The notes under the pieces are model-generated. The model was not told the origin of the DNA, did no database searches, and was given only the letters and a program-made list of their open reading frames with translations. A stretch of 51,388 nucleotides of DNA from assembly GCA_024640255.1 (NCBI GenBank), contig JAHEFI010000007.1, forward strand, positions 1 through 51,388, read 5' to 3'. The DNA is from Bacteroidota bacterium. Lineage in GTDB: Bacteria; Bacteroidota; Bacteroidia; Chitinophagales; Chitinophagaceae. This document shows, piece by piece, positions 34,466 through 42,536 of this stretch. The translations under genes and the position numbers were made by a program. Numbering within the stretch: the first letter of the stretch is position 1; each line of letters begins with the position of its first letter.

Positions 34466-36468
34466 TAATTGAGCAATCGCTGCATAGTTTCGTCCAATCT
34501 TGCATTGGCTAAATATTGTTTTTCCAATTCCAAATTAAATGGAATAGGCGTGTCCAAAGATGCACAACGCATCACAGGTGCGTCTAATTGTTGGAAACAA
34601 TGTTCTGCAATCCATGCAGCAATATCTGCACCAATACCTCCAGTTAAATTGTCTTCATGTAGCACCAACACTTTACCGGTGGTTTCAACAGCTTCAGCAA
34701 TAGCTTCATAATCTAAGGGAGCCAAAGATCTAAGATCCAAAAGGGTTATAGAAATTTCGGGATGTTGCTCTTGATATGCTTTTGCCCATAACACACCCAT
34801 GCCATAAGTTATAATAGTTGCTTCTGTTCCTTTACTAATAAAATGGGCTTTCCCAATGGGTAATTGATAATAGGCTTCAGGCACTTCACCTTCTAATTTT
34901 CTATACAAAGCTTTATGCTCAAAAAATAAAACCGGATTCGGATCTAATAAAGCCGCAATCAATAAACCCTTAGCATCTGCAGGATTACTTGGATACACTA
35001 CTTTCAATCCAGGCACATGTGTAAACCAAGCTTCATTAGATTGTGAATGAAAAGGACCAGCACCCACACCAGCACCTGTTGGCATTCTAACCACCACATC
35101 TGCATTTTGCCCCCATCTATAGTGAATCTTTGCAAGATTATTGACAATCTGATTAAATCCCACAGAAACAAAATCTGCGAATTGCATTTCCATAACTGAT
35201 TTAATGCCTTCCAAACTTAAACCCAATGCAGCACCTACAATGGCACTCTCACAAATGGGTGTATTGCGAATTCTTTGCTTACCAAATTTTTCTACAAAAC
35301 CTTCTGTTACTTTAAAGGCACCACCATACTCAGCAATATCCTGACCCATGATGACCATTTCAGGATAACGCTCCATCGTTTGCATCAACGCATCGCTAAT
35401 AGCTTCGATAAATCTTTTTTGTTGAAAATTGCCAAGACTATCTTTATTTGCAAAAACATCTTGATACACTTGCACACCAGTTTCCACAGTTGGCGCAAAA
35501 ACATCTGCTAATTCAGCTTCAACAGAAGGGCTGAAATTGCTTGGCTCCATTGCTTTTGCCAAGTCTTGTTCAATTTGATCCTTGATCTCGTTTTTAATTT
35601 CAGCCACCTGCATCTCATTAATCACTCCTTCACTTACTAAGTATTGTTCATAATTTTTAATCGGGTCTTTTCTTGACCACGCTTCCATTAATTCCTTAGG
35701 AACATATTTTACACCACTTGCTTCTTCATGTCCACGCATTCTAAAAGTGACACATTCAATTAAATAAGGTTTTTGATTATTGATACAATATTCCCTAACA
35801 TACTTTATGGTCTCATACACTTCCAAAATATTATTACCATCAATCTTAATACCTTCCATACCATAACCCTTAGCACGATCCACTAAATGTTCACAGGCAT
35901 ATTGTTCATTGGTAGGCGTACTTAAACCGTATCCATTATTTTCGATAATAAAAATCACTGGTAAATTCCAAACAGCGGCCACATTCAAAGCTTCATGAAA
36001 ATCACCTTCACTTGTTCCACCATCCCCTGTAAATGCAATGGTTGCTTTTAATAAACCTCTTTGCTGATAAGCTAAAGCAACTCCATCTGCAATGGCAAGT
36101 TGAGGACCCAGATGTGAAATCATTCCACAAACATGGTGCGCAGCCGATCCAAAATGAAAACTTCTTTCTCTTGCTTTACTATAACTATCTCTATCTCCTT
36201 GCCATTGTTTAAATAAATCTACCAATGACATATTTCGTGAAGTGAATACCCCTAAATTTCTGTGCAATGGCATTACCCATTCTGTTGGATCCATGGCTAA
36301 TGTAACGCCCACTGCAATGGCTTCTTGACCAATCCCACTAAACCATTTACTGATTTTTCCTTGGCGCAATAAAACCAACATTTTATCTTCTATCATTCTA
36401 GGTAATACCATCGAACGATATAAATGAATTAATTGTTGATTATCTAAAGCCCCTCTTTTAAATTCCAT
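34462..36468 (-). CDS. 2-oxo-acid dehydrogenase E1, fused alpha and beta subunits
   Basis: The 668-residue protein joins both E1 subunits. The alpha half (about 1-335) carries the thiamine-diphosphate motif GDGGTSEGDFHEALNVAAVWN...ENN and the phosphorylation-loop-like RMRGHEEASG. The beta half (about 350-668) starts FIEAISDALMQTMERYPEMVIMGQDIAEYGGAF and includes RMPTGAGVGAGPFHSQSNEAW. It decarboxylates a 2-oxo acid and passes the acyl group to the lipoyl domain of an E2. Branched-chain oxo acids or pyruvate are possible substrates; sequence alone does not decide, though fused forms in Bacteroidota are often annotated as branched-chain type. It lies 9 nt downstream of the Bax-inhibitor-1 gene, probably co-transcribed. 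Its E2 is not adjacent; the only E2 in the window is the one ending at 9568. Confidence 0.9.
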   Translation of the reverse strand: MEFKRGALDNQQLIHLYRSMVLPRMIEDKMLVLLRQGKISKWFSGIGQEAIAVGVTLAMDPTEWVMPLHRNLGVFTSRNMSLVDLFKQWQGDRDSYSKARERSFHFGSAAHHVCGMISHLGPQLAIADGVALAYQQRGLLKATIAFTGDGGTSEGDFHEALNVAAVWNLPVIFIIENNGYGLSTPTNEQYACEHLVDRAKGYGMEGIKIDGNNILEVYETIKYVREYCINNQKPYLIECVTFRMRGHEEASGVKYVPKELMEAWSRKDPIKNYEQYLVSEGVINEMQVAEIKNEIKDQIEQDLAKAMEPSNFSPSVEAELADVFAPTVETGVQVYQDVFANKDSLGNFQQKRFIEAISDALMQTMERYPEMVIMGQDIAEYGGAFKVTEGFVEKFGKQRIRNTPICESAIVGAALGLSLEGIKSVMEMQFADFVSVGFNQIVNNLAKIHYRWGQNADVVVRMPTGAGVGAGPFHSQSNEAWFTHVPGLKVVYPSNPADAKGLLIAALLDPNPVLFFEHKALYRKLEGEVPEAYYQLPIGKAHFISKGTEATIITYGMGVLWAKAYQEQHPEISITLLDLRSLAPLDYEAIAEAVETTGKVLVLHEDNLTGGIGADIAAWIAEHCFQQLDAPVMRCASLDTPIPFNLELEKQYLANARLDETMQRLLNY

Positions 36469-36477
36469 CAGGTTGTA

Positions 36478-37245
36478 TTAGTCTCTTGAGTTTAATTTAC
36501 TCAATAACTTTAAAATTTCTAGATATAACCAAACCAAAGTCACTAGTAATCCAAATGCACCATACCATTCCATATACTTAGGCGCACCCATTTCAGCAGC
36601 TTGCTCTATCGCATCAAAATCTAATAATAAATTCAATGCAGCAATACCTACTATAAATAAGCTAATGCCAATACTTAAAGGAGAACTATCAAAAGCAAAA
36701 CCCATGTTCACTCCGAATAATCCCAAAATCCAAACAATTAAATAAAATAAACCAATACCCATTGTTGCACTCATAATAATAGAGCGAAATTTATTGGTTA
36801 CAGTGATGATTCTAAAATTGTATAATAAGAACATCGCTAAAGCAACGCCCATGGTTAATCCAACTGCATGAAGAACCAAATTTGGATAAGACTTAGCAAA
36901 CATTTGATTGAAAAATGCACTTATACCACCAATAAATAATCCTTCTAAAATACCATAAGCTGGCACAATGTATCCAGCCCAAGTTGGTTTAAACATAATA
37001 ACCAAGGCCAATATAAAACCTCCAATTGCACCCACTAGCATTAAAGTGGTAGCCGTTTGGAAATTACCTTCTGCATAAATGTTCCAGATAAACATGGCAG
37101 AAGCCATTACCATTAATAATAAAAAACCAAACTTATTCATAGTACCTCTGATGCTCATTACACCAAAAGAACCAGCAGTTTCATGAAGACTTTTATCAAA
37201 AATCTTCTCTGTTAATGTAGGATTACCTGTTTTGAATACTGACAT
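36478..37245 (-). CDS. Bax inhibitor-1/YccA family membrane protein
   Basis: The 255-residue protein has seven hydrophobic helices from about residue 38 onward, after a soluble N-terminal stretch (MSVFKTGNPTLTEKIFDKS). It shows the BI-1 pattern, including YGILEGLFIGGISAFF in the middle and acidic residues in the C-terminal helices (LLLDFDAIEQAAEMGAPKYMEWYGAFG). BI-1 family members are proton-sensitive calcium leak channels or regulators; in bacteria the YccA/YbhL roles include FtsH interaction, so a membrane stress role is an inference. It precedes the E1 gene by 9 nt. Upstream is an 87-bp AT-rich gap holding a 12-nt direct repeat CTACTATAAAAA (37265, 37308). Confidence 0.88.
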   Translation of the reverse strand: MSVFKTGNPTLTEKIFDKSLHETAGSFGVMSIRGTMNKFGFLLLMVMASAMFIWNIYAEGNFQTATTLMLVGAIGGFILALVIMFKPTWAGYIVPAYGILEGLFIGGISAFFNQMFAKSYPNLVLHAVGLTMGVALAMFLLYNFRIITVTNKFRSIIMSATMGIGLFYLIVWILGLFGVNMGFAFDSSPLSIGISLFIVGIAALNLLLDFDAIEQAAEMGAPKYMEWYGAFGLLVTLVWLYLEILKLLSKLNSRD

Positions 37246-37332
37246 AAAATATAGTTTTAATTAACTACTATAAAAATACTACTTATTAAATGATAAATAA
37301 AGAATCCCTACTATAAAAAATAGTTAATCCCT

Positions 37333-38097
37333 TTATTTCAAGCCTGGATAGCTTGTTAACTTACGAAATTGATAATGCGGATTTCTTTTTAGCAAAGCAA
37401 TCATGGTAGCTAATTTAGCAGAATCTGCACTTGCTCTAAATTCATGATCATGCATTAAAATCACCAAATGATTTTTAGTTTTTGTTTTGTTCATTAACAA
37501 TAAACTATCCGCTAAGGCTGCTATTTTTTGAGGGGCATCGATAGGTTTGCCAGATTTATTAAAGCGCCATTCCATATCCCATCCAATTACATTTAAACCA
37601 ACACTATCCAGCTTATTTACCAAAGGCCTTACCAATCCACTAGCTCTTTTAATGTTGGCAGTATTCCAAGCATTATTACCGGGAAGTCTTGAGAGCTTAT
37701 TTTTCAATTGTAAAAGGGTATCTGCTTTTAAAAAATCTTGTAAAGCAGCATCGGGTTGATGGTAGTAATTAATATAATCCCCATAAAACGCATGCGAATA
37801 ACTATGATTGGCAATATCAAATAAGCGATTGTTTGAACTAATCTTCTTGTACAAATTTCTTCCAAAACTATTTCTTGATTGATGAAATGCTACTTCAAAA
37901 AATGTAGCTGCTACCTGTTGTTGCTCACAAATAGTAATGCAATTTCCAGTACCTGGCAAAGGGCCATCATCAAAACTTAAATAAATATACTTAGCTAGGC
38001 TATCAACTGTTGGGGCAGTGGCTTTGGGAATAGGTGCTGAAGATGCTGATAATTGAGTAAAAAAATGTGCTGCAATGTAAATTAAGTAACCGATCAT
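37333..38097 (-). CDS. Polysaccharide deacetylase (NodB-homology) protein
   Basis: The 254-residue protein has a hydrophobic N-terminus (MIGYLIYIAAHFFTQ) that may be a signal or anchor. The NodB domain shows motif 1 YLSFDDGPLPGTGN with the catalytic/metal Asp pair, motif 2 NHSYSH with the two zinc His residues, a later GWDMEWRF segment and VILMHDHEF near the C-terminus. These are carbohydrate-esterase-4 features; likely substrates are peptidoglycan or chitin-type N-acetyl groups outside the inner membrane. It lacks any extra binding module. A TAACTTTG box lies 23 nt upstream. The gene is divergent from korA (109 bp) and is followed by the Bax-inhibitor gene after 87 bp. Confidence 0.87.
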   Translation of the reverse strand: MIGYLIYIAAHFFTQLSASSAPIPKATAPTVDSLAKYIYLSFDDGPLPGTGNCITICEQQQVAATFFEVAFHQSRNSFGRNLYKKISSNNRLFDIANHSYSHAFYGDYINYYHQPDAALQDFLKADTLLQLKNKLSRLPGNNAWNTANIKRASGLVRPLVNKLDSVGLNVIGWDMEWRFNKSGKPIDAPQKIAALADSLLLMNKTKTKNHLVILMHDHEFRASADSAKLATMIALLKRNPHYQFRKLTSYPGLK

Positions 38098-38120
38098 ATT
38101 TCTCTACGTTGGAATGGCCG

Positions 38121-38128
38121 CAAAGTTA
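38121..38128 (-). promoter_or_regulatory. -7 promoter element of the polysaccharide deacetylase gene
   Basis: The minus strand reads TAACTTTG (exact TAnnTTTG), 23 nt upstream of the ATG at 38097. Confidence 0.5.
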
Positions 38129-38182
38129 GCTAAGAATTGGGGATTTTAGGCATAAAAATGAAGGTTTTGCCGACCGAAGCTT

Positions 38183-38190
38183 TACCTTTG
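38183..38190 (+). promoter_or_regulatory. -7 promoter element of korA
   Basis: TACCTTTG is an exact match 16 nt before the korA ATG. A TTTTG at 38165-38169 lies 13 nt upstream, shorter than the usual -33/-7 spacing. Confidence 0.5.
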
Positions 38191-38206
38191 CAGCAAACGG
38201 CTCAAA

Positions 38207-40051
38207 ATGCAAAAAGATATTGTTTTACAAGATGTGGTGATCAAATTCGCAGGGGATAGTGGAGATGGAATGCAATTAACTGGTCAACAATTTACCAATA
38301 ATACTGCCTTATTAGGAATAGACTTAGCCACTTTTCCAGATTTTCCAGCAGAAATTAGAGCTCCTATTGGAACCTTGCCTGGAGTAAGTGGATTCCAATT
38401 ACATTTTAGTTCAGACAGAGTATATACGCCTGGAGATATTTGTGATGTATTGGTGGCAATGAATGCTGCTGCATTAAAAGTAAATTTAAAGGGATTAAAA
38501 AAAGGCGGAAAAATTATTGCCAATATAGATGGATTTGATGCAAAGAATTTAAGATTGGCTGCTTATCCTGAAGGAATTAATCCATTAGAAGATGGAAGTT
38601 TAGATGGATACGAATTAACCAAAGTAGATATTACCAAATTAACACGTGAAGCATTAAGTGCTTATACCGAATTAGGTAATAAAGAGAGAGATCGTGCAAA
38701 GAACATGTTTGTATTAGGATTAATCTATTGGTTATACAACAGAGACTTAGATACAACCATTGAATTTTTAAAAGAGAAATTTGGCAAGAAAGAATATATT
38801 TTAAAAAGCAATATCGATGTATTAAAAGCAGGATACCATTATGGAGAGACTGCTGAATTATTTAATGCAAGATATAAAGTGGATAGAGCAAAGATGGAAC
38901 CTGGAATGTATAGAAGCATTATGGGTAACCAAGCTTTATCAATGGGTTTGGTAGCCGCTTCACAAAAAGCCAAACTACCATTATTCTTAGGATCTTATCC
39001 AATCACTCCTGCATCGGATATCTTACACGAATTAAGTAAGTATAAAAATTTTGGTATTCGCACTTTCCAAGCGGAAGATGAGATTGCAGGTATTGGTGCA
39101 GCTATCGGAGCAAGTTATGGCGGATCTATTGGCTTAACCACCACTTCAGGTCCAGGTATGGCTTTAAAAACTGAAGCCATCGGTTTAGCAACAATGTTAG
39201 AAATTCCATTAGTGATTGTGAATATTCAAAGAGGAGGTCCATCAACTGGATTACCTACTAAAACAGAACAAAGTGATTTGTTACAAGCTTATTATGGAAG
39301 AAATGGTGAAGCCCCTATTCCAGTATTAGCAGCTTCTACACCAAGTGATTGTTTTCATATGGCTTATGAAGCAGTGAGAATTGCTTTGCAGCATATGACT
39401 CCTGTGATTTTATTAAGTGACGGATATATTGCAAATGGTGCTGAACCATGGAAATTTCCAAATGCTAATGAAATACCTGACATTGAAGTGAAATTCAAAA
39501 CTGAATTAGCAGAAGGAGAAGCAAAATTCTTGCCTTATAAAAGAGATGAAAAATTAGCAAGACCTTGGGCCATTCCTGGAACCAAAGGATTAGAACATAG
39601 AATTGGTGGTATTGAAAAACAACACGAAACAGGTAATGTAAGTTACGATAGTGAGAACCATCAGTTCATGGTAAAAACAAGGGCTGCCAAAGTAGAAAAG
39701 ATTGCGGACTATATACCATTACAAACCATTGATAGTGGCGCCGAAAAAGGGAAAGTATTGGTTTTAGGTTGGGGATCTACTTATGGAACCATTAAGAGTG
39801 CTGCATTACAATTACAAAGCCAAGGTAAGGAAGTAAGTCATGCGCATATCAAATACATGCGTCCATTCCCTAAAAACTTAGGAGATATCTTGAATAATTT
39901 TGAAACTATTTTAATTCCAGAAATTAATAATGGCCAATTAATTAAAATTATTCGTGACCAATATTTTGTGGATGCAAAAGGATATAACAAAATAATGGGT
40001 ATACCAATTACTAAACAAGAATTGGTTGCAGCCATTGAATCATACTTATAA
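38207..40051 (+). CDS. korA: 2-oxoacid:acceptor (ferredoxin) oxidoreductase, alpha subunit with fused gamma domain
   Basis: The 614-residue subunit begins with the gamma-type domain (IKFAGDSGDGMQLTGQQFTNNTALLG, then LPGVSGFQLHFSS). It continues from about residue 230 with the alpha pyrimidine-binding and C-terminal domains (GNQALSMGLVAASQKAKLPLFLGSYPITPASDILH, and NIQRGGPSTGLPTKTEQSDLLQ). With a beta subunit carrying thiamine diphosphate and a 4Fe-4S cluster, it would interconvert 2-oxoglutarate or a related acid with acyl-CoA using ferredoxin. That beta subunit gene (korB), normally immediately downstream, is absent: a terminator follows at once and the next gene is convergent nth. The substrate is inferred from the family. 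The start is clear, with a -7 box 16 nt upstream. Confidence 0.92.
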   Translation: MQKDIVLQDVVIKFAGDSGDGMQLTGQQFTNNTALLGIDLATFPDFPAEIRAPIGTLPGVSGFQLHFSSDRVYTPGDICDVLVAMNAAALKVNLKGLKKGGKIIANIDGFDAKNLRLAAYPEGINPLEDGSLDGYELTKVDITKLTREALSAYTELGNKERDRAKNMFVLGLIYWLYNRDLDTTIEFLKEKFGKKEYILKSNIDVLKAGYHYGETAELFNARYKVDRAKMEPGMYRSIMGNQALSMGLVAASQKAKLPLFLGSYPITPASDILHELSKYKNFGIRTFQAEDEIAGIGAAIGASYGGSIGLTTTSGPGMALKTEAIGLATMLEIPLVIVNIQRGGPSTGLPTKTEQSDLLQAYYGRNGEAPIPVLAASTPSDCFHMAYEAVRIALQHMTPVILLSDGYIANGAEPWKFPNANEIPDIEVKFKTELAEGEAKFLPYKRDEKLARPWAIPGTKGLEHRIGGIEKQHETGNVSYDSENHQFMVKTRAAKVEKIADYIPLQTIDSGAEKGKVLVLGWGSTYGTIKSAALQLQSQGKEVSHAHIKYMRPFPKNLGDILNNFETILIPEINNGQLIKIIRDQYFVDAKGYNKIMGIPITKQELVAAIESYL

Positions 40052-40082
40052 AAAATGGGTCTCCGAAAGGGACCCATTTTTA
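40051..40082. terminator. Intrinsic terminator between korA and nth
   Basis: AAAAATGGGTC(T)CC / GGGACCCATTTTT pairs through a stem with one bulged T and a GAAA loop (40065-40068). T runs follow on the + strand and A runs precede, so it can serve both convergent genes. It starts on the last base of the korA stop. Its arm belongs to the ATGRGYCTYC family seen elsewhere in the window. Confidence 0.87.
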
Positions 40083-40724
40083 TTTATTCATTTTCTGAAA
40101 GTATTTGCAGTAGGATTGAATTCCGCATTGATCACATTTAGGACTTCTAGCAAGACATGCATACCTGCCATGAAGAATTAACCAATGATGCGCTTTATGT
40201 ACTAGTTCTGAAGGAATGTTTTTAATCAATTCTTTTTCCACTGCTAATGGTGTTGTGGCTGTTTGTGGCACTAAGCCAATTCTTCTGCTCACCCTATAAA
40301 CATGGGTATCCACGGCCATATTGGGCTGTTGATCTATTACACTTGTTATTACATTTGCTGTTTTTCTTCCCACCCCTGGAAGCGTTACCAATTCTTGAAT
40401 AGTCATTGGTACTTCCCCCTTAAAATTATCCAAGAGTAATTGACTCATGCCAATTAAATGCTTGGTCTTATTATTGGGATAAGAAATACTTTTTATTAAT
40501 GGAAACAAATCATCAAAACTAGCTTTCGCCATTTTTTGAGGAGTAGGATATTTTTTGAAAATACCAGGCGTTGTTAAATTCACTCTTTTATCTGTGCATT
40601 GAGCAGATAAAATAACGGCTACTAATAGTTGGAAAGGATTTTCGTAATACAATTCTGTTTCTGCAACGGGAACATGCTCCAAAAAATAATCTATGACCGC
40701 CTTATACCTTTCTTGTTTTTTCAT
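40080..40724 (-). CDS. nth: Endonuclease III (DNA glycosylase/AP lyase)
   Basis: The 214-residue enzyme has the helix-hairpin-helix LPGVGRKTANV with the catalytic Lys, the catalytic Asp in AVDTHVYRVSRRIGL, and a C-terminal 4Fe-4S cluster with the exact spacing C-x6-C-x2-C-x5-C (CLARSPKCDQCGIQSYC). It removes oxidised pyrimidines and nicks at abasic sites in base-excision repair. Length is typical (about 211). It lies 11 nt downstream of the FtsB-like gene and is probably co-transcribed with it. The terminator shared with korA follows the stop. Confidence 0.96.
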   Translation of the reverse strand: MKKQERYKAVIDYFLEHVPVAETELYYENPFQLLVAVILSAQCTDKRVNLTTPGIFKKYPTPQKMAKASFDDLFPLIKSISYPNNKTKHLIGMSQLLLDNFKGEVPMTIQELVTLPGVGRKTANVITSVIDQQPNMAVDTHVYRVSRRIGLVPQTATTPLAVEKELIKNIPSELVHKAHHWLILHGRYACLARSPKCDQCGIQSYCKYFQKMNK

Positions 40725-40735
40725 GAAGCAAAAGC

Positions 40736-41059
40736 TTATTGAGCCTTTTCTGTATTGGTCTCTGTACTATCTTCAAATAAATAAACCTCTTCCCCATCTC
40801 TTCTTAATAAATATCTTTCTCTAGCATATTTTTCAACGGCTGCAGGATTGATTTGTAAGTTTTCCAGCTGCTTTTTAGTAAGATCAATTTCGTCTTGATA
40901 ATATTTTTTAGCAGCTTCTAATTTTTCTAATTCAGCCTTTCTTTCTCTTTGTAAAAAGAAATCTCTTTGGTCAAAAAACAACATCCAAACTACAAAACCT
41001 ACTAAGACTAAAAAATAGCGGTTAATGATAACAGGAAAAATTTTCTTTACAATGCTCAT
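40736..41059 (-). CDS. FtsB/DivIC-family septum formation initiator
   Basis: The 107-residue bitopic protein has a short cytoplasmic N-terminus, one transmembrane helix (about 12-28, RYFLVLVGFVVWMLFF), a periplasmic coiled coil (about 36-68, rich in Glu/Lys/Leu heptads), and the family hallmark AVEKYARERYLLRRDGEEVYLF near 75-95. FtsB/DivIC joins FtsL and FtsQ in the divisome and helps activate septal wall synthesis. It lies between eno and nth on the same strand. Proximity to eno is a familiar ftsB context in many bacteria. A terminator after eno separates them, so it is probably transcribed from its own promoter together with nth. Confidence 0.85.
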   Translation of the reverse strand: MSIVKKIFPVIINRYFLVLVGFVVWMLFFDQRDFFLQRERKAELEKLEAAKKYYQDEIDLTKKQLENLQINPAAVEKYARERYLLRRDGEEVYLFEDSTETNTEKAQ

Positions 41060-41102
41060 ATAAAAGATTCTAGGTAAAAATAAGCTAGTTCAGATAATGC
41101 AC

Positions 41103-41136
41103 AAAAAAAGAATGGGCCCCTATTGGAGGCTCATTC
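41103..41136 (-). terminator. Intrinsic terminator after eno
   Basis: On the minus strand GAATGAGCCTC / GGGGCCCATTC form an 11-pair stem with one A/C mismatch and one G-T wobble around a CAATA loop, followed by seven Ts. It lies 41 nt after the eno stop. It is another member of the ATGRGYCTYC arm family. Confidence 0.8.
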
Positions 41137-41177
41137 AAAAAATATATCAAGATGTCTGACTTGAAGCCGACAATTGA

Positions 41178-42473
41178 TTACTTGCTTCCGAACTTTAATT
41201 TACCCTTAGTTGGGAAAACGCCAGTCTCACCCAATTGCTCTTCGATACGAATTAATTGGTTGTACTTAGCCATACGATCTGTTCTAGAAGCAGAACCAGT
41301 TTTAATTTGACCACAGTTTAATGCTACTGCTAAATCAGCAATAGTAGTATCTTCTGTTTCACCAGATCTGTGAGACATAATGGTATTGTAACCATTGTGC
41401 TGTGCTAAACTTACTGCGTTGATTGTTTCAGTTAATGTACCAATTTGGTTCACTTTTACTAATAAACCATTCGCAATTTTCTTATCAATACCAGTTTGTA
41501 AACGATTTACATTTGTTACAAATAAATCATCACCCACTAATTGACACTTAGAACCGATGGTGTCAGTTAAGTTTTTCCAACCAGCCCAATCGTCTTCTGC
41601 CATACCATCTTCAATAGAAACAATTGGATATTTCTTCACCCAAGATTCCCAGTATTTAACCAATTGATCAGAACTCATTTCTTTACCAGAGCTCTTATGG
41701 AAAACATATTTCTTCTTTTTTGCATTCCACAACTCACTGTTAGCAGCATCCATTGCAATGGCAATTTGAGAACCTGCTTTATAACCAGCAGCGTTGATTG
41801 CTTCAAGTACTGTTTCAATAGCTTCTTCGTTGCTTTGAATATTTGGTGCAAATCCACCTTCATCACCTACGTTAGTGCTATATCCTTTTTTCTTTAAAGT
41901 GCTTTTTAACTGATGAAAAATTTCAACTCCCCATCTTAAACCTTCGCTAAAGCTAGAAGCACCCACTGGCATAATCATGAATTCTTGGAAATCAATTTTA
42001 TTATCTGCGTGTGCACCACCGTTCAAGATATTCATCATTGGCATTGGCAATGTTCTTGCATTCGTACCACCAATATATCTGTATAAAGGTAAATTAGCTT
42101 CTTCTGCTGCAGCTTTTGCAACAGCCATTGATACAGCTAAAATAGCATTAGCGCCCAATTTAGCTTTGTTTGGAGTGCCATCTAATTCAATCATTACTTG
42201 ATCAATAGCAGCTTGAGAAGTAATATCAAAACCAGTAATACCATTAGCGATAATAGTGTTTACATTTTTAACCGCTTTCAATACACCTCTTCCTAAATAT
42301 TTCTTTTTGTCATTATCTTTTAATTCAACTGCTTCGTGAACACCTGTACTTGCACCACTTGGCACAGCAGCACGACCTAACGCACCTTCATCTGTTAATA
42401 CATCTACTTCAACTGTAGGATTTCCACGGCTATCTAAAATTTGTCTAGCTTTTACTTCAACAATGTAACTCAT
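41178..42473 (-). CDS. eno: Enolase
   Basis: The 431-residue glycolytic enzyme converts 2-phosphoglycerate to phosphoenolpyruvate. The N-terminus [25 protein letters not shown] is canonical. The metal ligands lie in [19 protein letters not shown] and [10 protein letters not shown], the catalytic Lys in the signature [15 protein letters not shown], and the substrate loop in [17 protein letters not shown]. It is downstream of gldA on the same strand with a 63-bp gap that holds no exact -7 box, and is followed by a terminator. Length and all active-site segments are intact. Confidence 0.98.
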   Translation of the reverse strand: MSYIVEVKARQILDSRGNPTVEVDVLTDEGALGRAAVPSGASTGVHEAVELKDNDKKKYLGRGVLKAVKNVNTIIANGITGFDITSQAAIDQVMIELDGTPNKAKLGANAILAVSMAVAKAAAEEANLPLYRYIGGTNARTLPMPMMNILNGGAHADNKIDFQEFMIMPVGASSFSEGLRWGVEIFHQLKSTLKKKGYSTNVGDEGGFAPNIQSNEEAIETVLEAINAAGYKAGSQIAIAMDAANSELWNAKKKKYVFHKSSGKEMSSDQLVKYWESWVKKYPIVSIEDGMAEDDWAGWKNLTDTIGSKCQLVGDDLFVTNVNRLQTGIDKKIANGLLVKVNQIGTLTETINAVSLAQHNGYNTIMSHRSGETEDTTIADLAVALNCGQIKTGSASRTDRMAKYNQLIRIEEQLGETGVFPTKGKLKFGSK

Positions 42474-42536
42474 AGTTTGATTATTTATTTTCTAAAATAT
42501 TGTACTGTTTGAGAACGCAATTTACACCCATTTTTT

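Noticed and set aside
37265..37319. 12-nt direct repeat CTACTATAAAAA at 37265 and 37308 upstream of the Bax-inhibitor gene.
   Set aside because: It is AT-rich, has only two copies and no symmetry; compatible with chance.
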